Source: an uncultured Tenacibaculum sp.
GTDB taxonomy: Bacteria; Bacteroidota; Bacteroidia; Flavobacteriales; Flavobacteriaceae
Length of the DNA stretch: 64,000 nucleotides
Direction of reading: 5' to 3'
Assembly: GCA_947497895.1 (NCBI GenBank)
Contig: CANMIL010000003.1
Coordinates: 62,001-126,000, forward strand
Shown here piece after piece: positions 37,740 through 48,700 of the stretch. A program made the position numbers and the translations under genes. Position 1 is the stretch's first letter. The number at the start of each line of letters is the position of its first letter. Below the pieces are notes generated by a model. That model did not search any database. It was not told the origin of the DNA and saw only the letters and a list, made by a program, of their open reading frames with translations.

Positions 37740-38949
37740 TTTGTTGTACTTTTCTATTTAAAAAGATAATTGCTACTAATATTGCACACATAGGAATTAA
37801 GGAAAGATAAAATACTCGATCACCTCCAAGTAAATCGAATAGATTTCCAATAATTACGGATCCTAAGGTCCCTCCAATAGCAGAGAAAAAAGTTAAGATT
37901 CCTGCTAAGGCACTATGCTGAGATTTATCTGTATTCGATAACACCGTTGAACTTAATAATGGATATAATGGTGCTAAAAACAAACCTATCATTGGGAATA
38001 AAAAGGAAACTAATGGTAAATCGCCAATTGAATTCACTTCTTGGTTTGGTATATTATTCCCCATTGGTAATACAATGACCACCAAAACAGCTGCTAGAAT
38101 AAGCCCTGTAATAGCTATATAAAACCATTTAATTTTCTTTACTAATATTCCAGTAATAAACCTACCAACAGCAAATGATGCCATTAATATGACAGCTACT
38201 TGAGTAGCTAGCTGCGGTGTAATATGTAAGGTTTCTTTATTAAAAGTAGGTAGCCAAGTCATGATTCCCTGCTCCGTCATTACATAAAAAAATGCAAAGG
38301 TGGCGAAGATCCAAATAACAGGTTTCGAAAAAAGCTGAAACATGCTCTTAAAATCCTCTTGTATGCTTGTGTCCTTTCGCTCAACTTCAATATCAAACTT
38401 AGAAAACAAGATAATGAGGAATGATATAGCGATGAGTCCAGCCATTAACAAATATCCTTTGAGCCAATTATTGGGATCGGGATGTTCATAAAAAAGAGGG
38501 AAAACTAGGTACATAAAAATAATACCAACCATAAAAGTAGTTTCTATGTAACTCATTAACTGACTGTGATCATTTTTAGATTCTGTTATATATCCAATTA
38601 AAGCATATACCGCCACTTTCACTATAGCGAAGGTCATTCCTGTAATGGCAAATAAAATTTTAACAGCCCAAAATGAATTTCCTAAATACATTCCCAAACA
38701 ACCGATAAATACCAAGGCAAGACTAATCAACATTCCTTTTTTATATCCTAATCTTGGGAGGAAAGAACCAATAAGAAAAGAGACAAAGGCTATTGATAAA
38801 TCTTTAAATGGTTCTAATAAGGCGGCATCAGATTTTAACACGCCATAAACTTCTTGTGAACGTTCCACTAAAATTCCTACACTATTTAAAAGTGCAGCAA
38901 AAACAAAGTAGATTAAAAACAATGATATTTTAATTCCTATATGTTTCAT
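37729..38949 (-). CDS. MFS transporter, FucP-like sugar transporter
   Basis: Multi-TM ORF with MFS patterns; located between trehalase and a second MFS gene. Confidence 0.78.
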   Translation of the reverse strand: MKHIGIKISLFLIYFVFAALLNSVGILVERSQEVYGVLKSDAALLEPFKDLSIAFVSFLIGSFLPRLGYKKGMLISLALVFIGCLGMYLGNSFWAVKILFAITGMTFAIVKVAVYALIGYITESKNDHSQLMSYIETTFMVGIIFMYLVFPLFYEHPDPNNWLKGYLLMAGLIAISFLIILFSKFDIEVERKDTSIQEDFKSMFQLFSKPVIWIFATFAFFYVMTEQGIMTWLPTFNKETLHITPQLATQVAVILMASFAVGRFITGILVKKIKWFYIAITGLILAAVLVVIVLPMGNNIPNQEVNSIGDLPLVSFLFPMIGLFLAPLYPLLSSTVLSNTDKSQHSALAGILTFFSAIGGTLGSVIIGNLFDLLGGDRVFYLSLIPMCAILVAIIFLNRKVQQNEA

Positions 38950-38963
38950 ATTTGATAATTAAA

Positions 38964-40511
38964 TTAATGTCCTGCAATTGGAGGTACTTCAATTCCATTT
39001 CCAGAATCTTTCGGTTCTTTTAAACGCAACGCTAAAATTCCTGATATGGTAAAAAAGACACCTGCAAACAAAATTGCGTTAATAGGACTGTCATCCAAAA
39101 CGTATTTTACGATAGGTCCAAAACTTACAGTTTCGATTAACATGGGAATTACAATCATCATATTTACAATTCCCATATACACACCTCTTCTGGTTGCTGG
39201 AATCACTTTTGATACCATGGCATATGGAATTCCCATCATGGCTGCCCATCCTATTCCCAATAAGATCATTGGTATGAGCAACAAATATTCATCTTGAATA
39301 AAAGGTAATGAGAGCATTGATATTGCTGATAAAAACAAACTCAACACATATACTTTTTTTGATCCAAACTTACTGGCCAAAGGAACTAAAGCCAAGGCCA
39401 CTATCATCGTAACAAAGTTGTAAGTTCCATTCATTAATCCTACTTGCGCAAGTGCATCACTATCACTAATTCCATCAATGGAATGTTTAAGCATAGGAGA
39501 AATGAATTGCCAATAAATAAATAAGGCATACCATTGAAAAAAGTAAACTCCTGATAGCTTCCACATGAATTTAGGCATGTCTCCAATCGCTTCGGCTGCT
39601 TCTAATAAAGGCATCAGTAAATGACCAAACTTCTGAATGGTTTTGTTCTCTGGATTGGTTTTGATCAAACGATAAACGAAATACAACCATATAAATGCGA
39701 TCACGAGCATAATTACCACCAATAAATTATAATTTTCAAAGAGATAAGGGAAAATATAGCCCAGTCCTAAACCTAAAATCAAAGGAACAGACAACACGAT
39801 AAACAAAGCACTTAATACTTGAACCAATGGATTTGGTTTCCCTTCATTAAACTCTTCAATTTCTTTTAATTCTTCTTCAGAAGGTGGTATTTCAGGAGTT
39901 TTCATTACCGACCATAATACCGTTCCTATGGATGCAATTGCTCCTAAGAAAAAAGAATAATATACCCATGTTGGAATGGCATGTAACGTTTCATTTGTTC
40001 CAGAATCACTAAACCACTTTTGAAATAGGAACAGCGAGAAATTTGCAATGGTAATTCCAGCTCCAACGAATAAACTCTGCATTTGATACCCAAAAGTCAA
40101 TTGGTTGTCTGGTAATTTATCACCTACAAAGGCTCTATAAGGCTCCATAGCTGTGTTGTTTGCAGCATCTAGAATCCAAAGAAGACCTACAGCAAACCAT
40201 AATTCAGGGCTAAAAGGAAATGCGAACAAACACAAACTTGCTAAGATTGCTCCAATTAAAAAGAATGGCTTGCGTCGACCATATTTAGAAGACCATGTTT
40301 TATCAGAAATAGCACCAATAATCGGCTGAATTAACAAACCTGTTACTGGACCTGCCAAATTAAGCAGTGGTAACTCATCATGATGAGCTCCTAAAAATTC
40401 GAAAATAGGATTCACTGCCGATTGCTGTAATCCAAAACTAAATTGAATTCCAAAAAAACCAACATTCATATTCCATATTTGCCAAAAGGAAAGTTTAGGT
40501 TTCGTTATCAT
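38964..40511 (-). CDS. MFS transporter, SLC45/sucrose-symporter-like
   Basis: Start moved to the ATG at 40511 (MITKPKLSFWQIWNMNVGFFGIQFSFGLQQSAVNPIFEFLGA); GPVTGLLIQPIIGAISDKTWSSKYGRRKPFFLIG is typical of this family. Confidence 0.88.
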   Translation of the reverse strand: MITKPKLSFWQIWNMNVGFFGIQFSFGLQQSAVNPIFEFLGAHHDELPLLNLAGPVTGLLIQPIIGAISDKTWSSKYGRRKPFFLIGAILASLCLFAFPFSPELWFAVGLLWILDAANNTAMEPYRAFVGDKLPDNQLTFGYQMQSLFVGAGITIANFSLFLFQKWFSDSGTNETLHAIPTWVYYSFFLGAIASIGTVLWSVMKTPEIPPSEEELKEIEEFNEGKPNPLVQVLSALFIVLSVPLILGLGLGYIFPYLFENYNLLVVIMLVIAFIWLYFVYRLIKTNPENKTIQKFGHLLMPLLEAAEAIGDMPKFMWKLSGVYFFQWYALFIYWQFISPMLKHSIDGISDSDALAQVGLMNGTYNFVTMIVALALVPLASKFGSKKVYVLSLFLSAISMLSLPFIQDEYLLLIPMILLGIGWAAMMGIPYAMVSKVIPATRRGVYMGIVNMMIVIPMLIETVSFGPIVKYVLDDSPINAILFAGVFFTISGILALRLKEPKDSGNGIEVPPIAGH

Positions 40512-40522
40512 TTTTAGTTGTT

Positions 40523-41251
40523 TTAAAAGATTAGTGAATAAAGAAAGGCAGCCAACACACTTCCTGTTATTGGTCCTACAATAGGAATCCAAGCATAACC
40601 CCAATTACTTTTGCCTTTGTAAATAATGGTATGAGCCAATCTCGGCCCTAAATCTCTCGCAGGATTTATAGCATATCCTGTTGTTCCCCCTAAGCTTAAT
40701 CCAATAACCCAAACCAATATGGCTACTGGTAATGCTCCTATACTTCCCAAGCCAATTGGGATTTCTCTATTGTTAAATTCAAATGATGCTCCTGTGATGA
40801 ATAAAATCACAAAGATGAGTACAAACGTGCCTATACATTCCGAAATAAAATTGTGAAGATTATGACGTATTGCTGGAATCGTAGAAAACGTCACCAATTT
40901 ATCATCATGAGATTCGGTAATTTGATAGTGTTGAATGTAAAATAAGTAAACCGTTAGAGCTCCTAAAAAAGCACCCAAAACTTGCGCAGCAATATAGGTA
41001 GGAACAATTGTCCAACTTATTTTTTCAAGAATAGCCAAGCTAAGCGTAACCGTAGGATTTAAATGTGCTCCACTTGAAGGTCCTGCTACCGTTACTCCAA
41101 TAAAAACTGCAAAAGCCCAAGCAGTAGTAATTACTACCCAAGCATCTCCTCCGTTAAACTTGGTATTCTTTAAAACAACATTCGCAACAACTCCATTTCC
41201 GAGTAAGATCAATAAAAAAGTTCCGATAAATTCTGCAACAAAAACACTCAT
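40523..41251 (-). CDS. MIP family channel (aquaglyceroporin-like)
   Basis: GAHLNPTVTLS (NPT variant) and INPARDLGPRLAH (NPARD aquaglyceroporin signature); 6-TM pattern. Confidence 0.9.
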   Translation of the reverse strand: MSVFVAEFIGTFLLILLGNGVVANVVLKNTKFNGGDAWVVITTAWAFAVFIGVTVAGPSSGAHLNPTVTLSLAILEKISWTIVPTYIAAQVLGAFLGALTVYLFYIQHYQITESHDDKLVTFSTIPAIRHNLHNFISECIGTFVLIFVILFITGASFEFNNREIPIGLGSIGALPVAILVWVIGLSLGGTTGYAINPARDLGPRLAHTIIYKGKSNWGYAWIPIVGPITGSVLAAFLYSLIF

Positions 41252-41267
41252 ATTCTACGATTTAATC

Positions 41268-43400
41268 TTAACTCTGTGTATCTTTCTTTATAACTGAAAT
41301 TGCAAATCCTCCACCAGCTGCCATCGGCATCTCTAGTGTCTGTCCTTTAGTTAACTCTAACGTTTCTATTTTGTAATCTTGCGGATTATCTTTCCAATGT
41401 GCTTCACTTCCATCTTTATAAACGATTGCTTTATAAGTCACTCCTTCCTCTAAAAAGTCGAAAGTTAAGGTTATAGTTCGTGCTTCTTCGTTTGTTATTC
41501 CTCCGACGAACCAATTCCCAGTTTCACGTTCTTTCCTTGCAATGGTTACGAAATCACCTACTTCTCCATTCAGTACTTTTGTTTTCTCCCAATTCACCCC
41601 AACATCACTAATAAATTGAAACATTGGGTGTATTTTTCCATCTTTCATATAATGCTCAGGAAGATCACATGCCATTTGAATTGGGCTATTAATTACAACA
41701 TATAGCGCCAATTGATGTGCTAGCGTAGTATTTACCTGATTGCTTTTTCTGTACTCATCAAACTTGATATTGAACACTCCTGGCGTAAAATCAATAGGAC
41801 CACTGAGCATTCTCGTAAAAGCTACGGTTGGTAAATGATTTGGAGGGTTTCCTCCATCACTAGCCCAAGCATTGAACTCTTGTCCTCTTAATCCTTCTCT
41901 TGCTATGGCATTCGGATACGTTCTTCTCTTTCCTGTTCCTTTAATGGGTTCATGTGCATTTACTGCTATTTTTTTCTTTGCAGCTTCCTCCAATACTTTG
42001 TGATAGTGATTTACCATCCATTGTCCATGATGATATTCTCCTTTCGGGAAAATGGTTCCTACATATCCAGTTTTTACCGAATTTATTCCATGCTTTTTCA
42101 TGAAATTGTAGGCTACTTCCATTTGCTTTTCATAGGTTCTTGGAGCTGAAGATGTTTCATGATGCATGATGATTTCTACACCTTTTTCCTTTGCATGTTT
42201 CATTACCTCATCAAAATTATAATCAGGATAGGGAGTCATAAAATCAAAAATACCTTCACGGTTTCCACTTAACCATTGACTCCATCCAGTGTTCCATCCT
42301 TCAACCAACATTCCTTTGATATTATTTTCAGAAGCAAAATCAATTAACTTCTTAGCGTTTTCAGTAGTCGCCCCGTGGCTTTTAGAACTAGCATTTCCTT
42401 CAACATAAGTTGTCATATCCTGACTTGCTTCGTAATCCCATGTTGACTTACCGATATGCATTTCCCACCAAATACCAACATACTTCATAGGAGTGAAATA
42501 ACTCACATCACCAATAGCATTCGGATCATTTAAATTAACAATCAGATTCGATTCAATTAGATCACCAGCTCTTTCCGCTATTTGAATAGTACGCCAAGGA
42601 GTTTTAAAAGGCAACGTTATTTTCGCTTTCGCTTCTAAATTTTTTGATCCTACCAACTCGCTAACAAAAGCTGTATTTTCTTTATCTACTTTTAAAGTCA
42701 TTCCTGAATAATCAGTTAAATCGGCTTCATGAAAGCTTACATAAAGTCCATCATCCGTTTTTAGCGTTACAGGAGTATTCACTGCATTTTCTGGAATATA
42801 GGTCGCACTTAAATTTGGATGATCTCTTTTTGACAAAGCATCAATCTCTGAAAATTTAGATTTTGTATACAAGTGTTCGTAAATATCCCAATCTCCAGGA
42901 ATCCACCAAGCAGTATGATCCCCTGTTAAATTAAACTCTGTATTTTCATCAGTAATTACAAGTTCCTTCACACTTTCTTGCTCTGGAAATTCATATCGAA
43001 AACCGATACCATCATTATAAACTCTAAAATTTACAACCAACTGTCTTTTTGCTTCTGATTGCTCTTCCAAAACAACTTTAAGCTCATTGTAATTATTTCG
43101 AACATCTAATTGCTCTCCCCAAGGCATTTGCCATGTCTCATCAACTTTGGTAATATCAGCCTTTGCTATATTAAAATTAGATTGTAAGGGTTTCTGTGTT
43201 TTGAATTCAAAGCCCATACCTGAAGAGTCTATCACTGTTTTATTTTTAAGTGATACCGTATAATAAGGCTCGCCTTTCTCGTTTACATCGAAGCTTACTT
43301 CAATATTGCTATTAGGTGATTTTATTTTAAGTACTTCTTCCTTTTTATTGCACGAAGCCATCAAAAGAAGGCATGCAAAATAGAGATAATAAAGTTTCAT
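41268..43400 (-). CDS. Glycoside hydrolase family 97 (alpha-glucosidase SusB-like), lipoprotein
   Basis: SPNSNIEVSFDVNEKGEPYYTVSLKNK; YVGIWWEMHIGKSTWDY; GMLVEGWNTGWSQW; HHETSSAPRTYEKQMEVAYNFMKKHGI. Confidence 0.94.
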   Translation of the reverse strand: MKLYYLYFACLLLMASCNKKEEVLKIKSPNSNIEVSFDVNEKGEPYYTVSLKNKTVIDSSGMGFEFKTQKPLQSNFNIAKADITKVDETWQMPWGEQLDVRNNYNELKVVLEEQSEAKRQLVVNFRVYNDGIGFRYEFPEQESVKELVITDENTEFNLTGDHTAWWIPGDWDIYEHLYTKSKFSEIDALSKRDHPNLSATYIPENAVNTPVTLKTDDGLYVSFHEADLTDYSGMTLKVDKENTAFVSELVGSKNLEAKAKITLPFKTPWRTIQIAERAGDLIESNLIVNLNDPNAIGDVSYFTPMKYVGIWWEMHIGKSTWDYEASQDMTTYVEGNASSKSHGATTENAKKLIDFASENNIKGMLVEGWNTGWSQWLSGNREGIFDFMTPYPDYNFDEVMKHAKEKGVEIIMHHETSSAPRTYEKQMEVAYNFMKKHGINSVKTGYVGTIFPKGEYHHGQWMVNHYHKVLEEAAKKKIAVNAHEPIKGTGKRRTYPNAIAREGLRGQEFNAWASDGGNPPNHLPTVAFTRMLSGPIDFTPGVFNIKFDEYRKSNQVNTTLAHQLALYVVINSPIQMACDLPEHYMKDGKIHPMFQFISDVGVNWEKTKVLNGEVGDFVTIARKERETGNWFVGGITNEEARTITLTFDFLEEGVTYKAIVYKDGSEAHWKDNPQDYKIETLELTKGQTLEMPMAAGGGFAISVIKKDTQS

Positions 43401-43415
43401 AATTTCAAATGTTGG

Positions 43416-44306
43416 TTAATTTTCGATTGGCATATACACTTCTGTTTTCCAACGTAAAGCATCACCTCCATAATTTGGGTTATTATGAAAAACCTCAATA
43501 GGTTTTCTAGTAATAGCTTTGCCATTTCTGGTAGCATAATCGAGAAGTTTGTACCAAGCTCTATCGGATGTTATATAGTTTCCGTTGTAAATAGCTTTTA
43601 AAGCATTTACACTTTTGTTTATTTTATATTTTACCTCAGGATGTTCTGGTAAAGAATCACTTTTTATGATAGGAAACCCAAAATTGAAGTGAATACTATC
43701 CTGTTCCGTATCCCAATGTTCAATCTCTACAAAGGGCAGTCCATTATAATGGACCTTGTTTTTATTGAGAAAGCCACTTAGAAATGTATAATATCGCATC
43801 ATCCCTAAAGCTTTTTCGTGTTGTTTTGCCTTTATGTTAATATATGCACAGTAATACTCCTTAGTTTGAGTTTCTTCAACCTCAGATACTTTAATCTCAG
43901 ATAAATGCTTTCTTAAAACTTTGAAAAAGTCATTTACTGTATTCGTCGCTCTTTTTTCTATAGCCGTATTTTTAAAAGGTATTGCGACTTTATTCTGTAA
44001 ACTATTATTGTCACCCTTCACATACACTTTTACTTTTGATACAGAATCATTCATTGATTCAATATTCCAATCGAATATAAAGAGAGAGTCTTTCACCTTT
44101 ATTTCCTGCAACAAGTGATCTAATTCAATTTGCTTAAGAGATGTTGTCTCCTTAAGAGTTTCATTCCAAGATTTTAGTGATTGGTTAATGGTCCCATCAG
44201 TAGTTTTTACTTTGAACGTAACCAAATAGTCATAAGGTTTGATAAATAAATACCAAAGTAATCCCGCTATTAGAAGCATTGCTATAAGTCCCCAAATTTT
44301 CTTCAC
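43416..44306 (-). CDS. Membrane-anchored SRPBCC/GyrI-like effector-binding-domain protein (tentative)
   Basis: N-terminal TM (KKIWGLIAMLLIAGLLWYLFIKP), SRPBCC-like first half (SLKSWNETLKE) and GyrI-like second half. Confidence 0.5.
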   Translation of the reverse strand: MKKIWGLIAMLLIAGLLWYLFIKPYDYLVTFKVKTTDGTINQSLKSWNETLKETTSLKQIELDHLLQEIKVKDSLFIFDWNIESMNDSVSKVKVYVKGDNNSLQNKVAIPFKNTAIEKRATNTVNDFFKVLRKHLSEIKVSEVEETQTKEYYCAYINIKAKQHEKALGMMRYYTFLSGFLNKNKVHYNGLPFVEIEHWDTEQDSIHFNFGFPIIKSDSLPEHPEVKYKINKSVNALKAIYNGNYITSDRAWYKLLDYATRNGKAITRKPIEVFHNNPNYGGDALRWKTEVYMPIEN

Positions 44307-44386
44307 AAGATCGATTTTGAATTATATACTGGTTTCATTTTAAACTCATCTATTCTTTCAAAGGGATGAATCCCCTCGGTTCTCTG

Positions 44387-45718
44387 TTAGTTTATCATCT
44401 TAATGTTTTCTACCATTAAATCTCCTACCTTTCTTCCTTGTCCAACACCAACCTCAACGGCTGCGCGATAATGGATTCCTCCATACATTCTGCTAATGGC
44501 CGCTTCATCTGCCGCAGCTTTAAATGAAGGGAAAGATCTAACTGGTAATCCGTAAGGAATTTCTGTATCGTCTTTGAAGTCGAAATTATCTCCAAAAATT
44601 GATGTTAGTACTGTTGAAGCAGCTCCTGAAACTACTGAATGTCCACTCGTGTACTCTGGAAAAGGAGGTGTTTGTAAAATAGGTTTCCACTCATCATTAA
44701 AGTACTTGTTGATTAAGGTTTCGGGTCTTACCAAATTACTTCTGTACTTTTCATCCCAGCAACTGATAAAAGCATCTGCAATTGCCATTGATGTTTTGGT
44801 GTACGCATAAATTGTTTTATTGAAATCCGATTTACTCTTCTTAGTAGCAATCTTAACAATCCCAATCCAATGAGCACCTGGAGTAATCTTTTTTACAGCG
44901 AACATTAAATGCCCTCTGGTTACAGAAACATAAGGATTACAATCCCAAAACTGAGCTATTTCAATTTTTTCAGAAGTGTCTCCTTCTTTATCCAACTGTA
45001 AACTGATATCATAGACTTCCTTCAGTTCCTTATAAAAATCCGAATCTTTATCCATAGAAAAAGCGGGTGGTGGAATAGGTTTGAATTGCGCTGCTGAATC
45101 CAACACAAATGTTCTAATTTTATTCCAATGAGGTTCCAAACCATCCATATATGAAGGAGGTGTTGGCTGCCATCTACTCTCAACATCAGAATCCACGGTA
45201 TACTTAGACATAGTTCTTGTTTGAGCATAGTTGTCTTTATTCATCCAATTAGAAACAAATCCAGCAACTTCCAATCCATATTCCTTGGCTTCTTCAAACT
45301 CTTTTTCGTTTTTAGTTTTCCATACGGTATACAAACTATCACGGTACTTTTCCATTTTCTGTTCAGAAAATATAAGCTGTTTACTCAAATCGATATGAGC
45401 AATTAAAGCAGCCAATGGATAATTTACTTTCTTTTTAGATTTAGGAATTGCTCCGAAATGTTTTATTTGCCCATTTAAAGAGTTGTAAGTACTATCGCTT
45501 TGAGCTATGATTTCATAAGCTGCAATATTTGGATACGCAAAAACTCTACTAGCTACTGGTGGTGAGAAAATATCATGAACCATAATTTCAACAACCTTGT
45601 CTACTGATTGATGAAAATTATCTGTTGTTACCTGAATGGGTTCTGTATTCTTTTTACAAGCATAACTGAACACAAGAAATGGTATTACGAATAATAATTT
45701 GTAATGTTTTCGAATCAT
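44387..45718 (-). CDS. Vanadium-dependent haloperoxidase-like PAP2 superfamily protein, lipoprotein
   Basis: K...RP box KYRSNLVRPETL; TSGHSVVSGAASTV; SRMYGGIHYRAAVEVG; signal MIRKHYKLLFVIPFLVFSYACKK. Confidence 0.87.
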   Translation of the reverse strand: MIRKHYKLLFVIPFLVFSYACKKNTEPIQVTTDNFHQSVDKVVEIMVHDIFSPPVASRVFAYPNIAAYEIIAQSDSTYNSLNGQIKHFGAIPKSKKKVNYPLAALIAHIDLSKQLIFSEQKMEKYRDSLYTVWKTKNEKEFEEAKEYGLEVAGFVSNWMNKDNYAQTRTMSKYTVDSDVESRWQPTPPSYMDGLEPHWNKIRTFVLDSAAQFKPIPPPAFSMDKDSDFYKELKEVYDISLQLDKEGDTSEKIEIAQFWDCNPYVSVTRGHLMFAVKKITPGAHWIGIVKIATKKSKSDFNKTIYAYTKTSMAIADAFISCWDEKYRSNLVRPETLINKYFNDEWKPILQTPPFPEYTSGHSVVSGAASTVLTSIFGDNFDFKDDTEIPYGLPVRSFPSFKAAADEAAISRMYGGIHYRAAVEVGVGQGRKVGDLMVENIKMIN

Positions 45719-45719
45719 T

Positions 45720-48700
45720 TTATTTGGTTAATTTATACACTTGTGCCCTATCATTATTTATGGTTGTTAATAAATACGACACTTTGTTTAATGATATTAT
45801 TTGTAAGTTTTTCACTGCTTTCCTACTAAAATCTAGCCCAAGAGTGTTTCCTAAAACAATCTTGTTTTCATCGTAAATCATTGCTCCTGGAAACGAATCA
45901 AACCTTCCATGAAATGGGCTTACTCCGAAGTAATTCCCTCCTAGTAATACTTCATTCTTTCCATTTTGATCAAAATCATATTCTAAAAATGAAGAAATCG
46001 GAGATACTTGTAATTCGCTTTGAAAAGGCACGAATGCAAAAGAACCTCCTTCATTTTTAAGATATCCTGAAGCCAAGGTATGTACTTCCAAAATATCAGC
46101 TTTCTTTAAAGCTGATCTCTCAAAAAGATCTTCAATAGGTTTTCCTGCAAAACTCTTATAGGTTGTAAATTTCTTTCGTAAGCTAACAATTTGACTCACT
46201 AATTCATCTAAGCCTAACAATGGATAATACTCACCGTCTTTATAGTTACAGACAATTGTTTCCGTACTTCCATTTTTATCAAAATCAGAATAATACATTC
46301 GTAGCGGGTGCTCCGTTGAAGCCCTAAACTTTGAGTTTGTTCCCCAATTACCCAACAGGTAATCAGTATCGCCATCATTGTCAATATCAAAAGGAGCTAT
46401 CTGTTGCCACAGGCCTTTTAACTCTGTTAGCTTTTTTTCTTCTTGAAAACTTCCATTTACATTTTTAAAGAACTTAGGATTCATCCATTCTCCAACTACG
46501 ATTAAATCCATATTTCCATCTGAATCAAAATCATCCCAAATGGCATCGGTAATCATCCCAGCATTTTGAAAAGGTTGTTTTTCCAACAATGCAAACTGTC
46601 CATTCGTATTTTTTAGAATATATGAATTTGGCATTGCTCCAAAATCATTTGAAACAGAATTACTTCCAATAAAGAGATCCATATCACCATCTTTATCATA
46701 ATCGCACGGTTCAATTACTGAGGCGTTCTCAAAGAACTCAGGGAAACTCTGTTTGGTAAAACCGTTTTCAGTTTGCTGATAATAGCCATCCAATAATGGT
46801 TTCATTTTCTTGAAAAAATCACCACCTCCAGTACCTAAAATCAAGTCTTCCTTTTTATCATTATTGAAATCAGAAATAACAGCCACAACATCTTCTTTTT
46901 TCAGATCTTCTGTTAAAGAAGTCATTTGTTCTTCAACAAAACAAGTATCCTTCTGCACATATATTTTTCCAGCTTTGAATTTAGACCCTCCGAAATAAAT
47001 ATCATTTTTACCATCATTATTTAAATCTCCGACAGCTGTTGCAGGGCCACGATCAGAAACTTGATAAGGAATTAATTTTTGGCGAGTAAAATCAACATAA
47101 TTATCTTCTACATGTTTAAAGTCTATCCCTAAATTATTTTCCACTTTTTTAAACAAAGCGGTTGCCTTAGTTTTTGTTGAATCAACTTTTACTGCAATCG
47201 TATTTTCAGGACTTATTTCTAATCGTTGATTTACAGAAACATTTTTTAAGACCTGATATGTTTTGTTAGGCCAAACGATTTTAAGTGAATCAATTTTTTG
47301 CTCTTGCCCATATCCAAAGTGAACCACTGGTTCTGAAGATGCTTGAAAACCACGAACAGTATATAGCTCTTTGAATTGTAATTTCCCTTTTGAATACGAA
47401 TACACTTTTGTTCCAATTCCAAAAGGGTTAGGTTTGGGATACTTAAAACTTACTTGTAAATAATTCGCCTTTTCATTGGTCTGATTTACATAAATAGCCA
47501 CCTCTTCATTTAAATTACTTACTACTAAATCAAGATCACCATCATTATCTAAATCTCCCATGGCTGTAGCACCCGAAACCGACTTTTGGTTAGGAATCCA
47601 AACTCGCGATTTATCCTCGAATTTCAAGTCTTTTACCCCTTTAAAGATGTAATTTTCAACCACACCTGATGGCATCATCTCTAAAGCCTCTTTATCAACT
47701 AATTTGGTATTATCTATCTTACTTTGAATCTGATCGCTTGAGACAAATTTTATATAATCAAGATCATTAGGGCGTTTTGGTATTCCATTCGATATGAATA
47801 AATCTTGCTCCCCATCTTGATCGTAATCCGCAAACAAACTACTCCAACTCCAATCCGTTGCAGACACCCCACTTAACAAAGCTGTTTCCAAATATGGACT
47901 ATTACCTTGGTTAACATAGAGCATGTTTCGTGTAAATTGATAATGGTATCCGAAGTTATTGATTCGCATTTTTTGAACCTGTACGTTATCATCGCCTTCC
48001 GAAGTTTTAAGTACCGTTTCATCTTCTGGTAACATATCCAAAGAAATAATATCTGGATAACCATCATGATTGATATCAGCTACATCATTCCCCATTGAAA
48101 AACGAGATGTATGCCCGAAATACTCTTTTAACCTTTCAGTAAACGTTCCATCTCCATTATTTAAATAATAATAATCATCTTCATGAAAATCGTTTCCAAC
48201 ATAGATATCAGGATAACCATCTTGATTAAAATCTGAAATAGTAACTCCTAAACCATACCCATTAATTCCGCCATAAATTCCAGCTTCTTTGCTTACATCT
48301 GTAAATGTTCCTCCATCGTTTCGCAGTAATTTATCACCTGTTTGATAATTTCTTTTGTTTCTCAATTCAGCCTTTCCAAAAGATTCAGGAGTGTGAATTG
48401 CATGGTTCAATAAATAAATGTCTAAATCACCATCCAAATCATAATCAAGAAAAGCCGCAGAAGAACTATAAGAATCAAAGTCTAATTTATATTGCTTAGC
48501 ACTTTCAGTGAATGTTTCATCTCCATTATTGATATACAACTCATTATACCCGTAAAATCCATTTACTCCAACAACTGCACAAACATAAATATCAAGCAGT
48601 CCATCACCGTTTACATCTCCCATTACCGCTCCTGTATTCCAAGAACTTTCACCTTCAACTCCTGCTTTTTCCGTTATATCTTCAAAGTTTAAGTTTCCTT

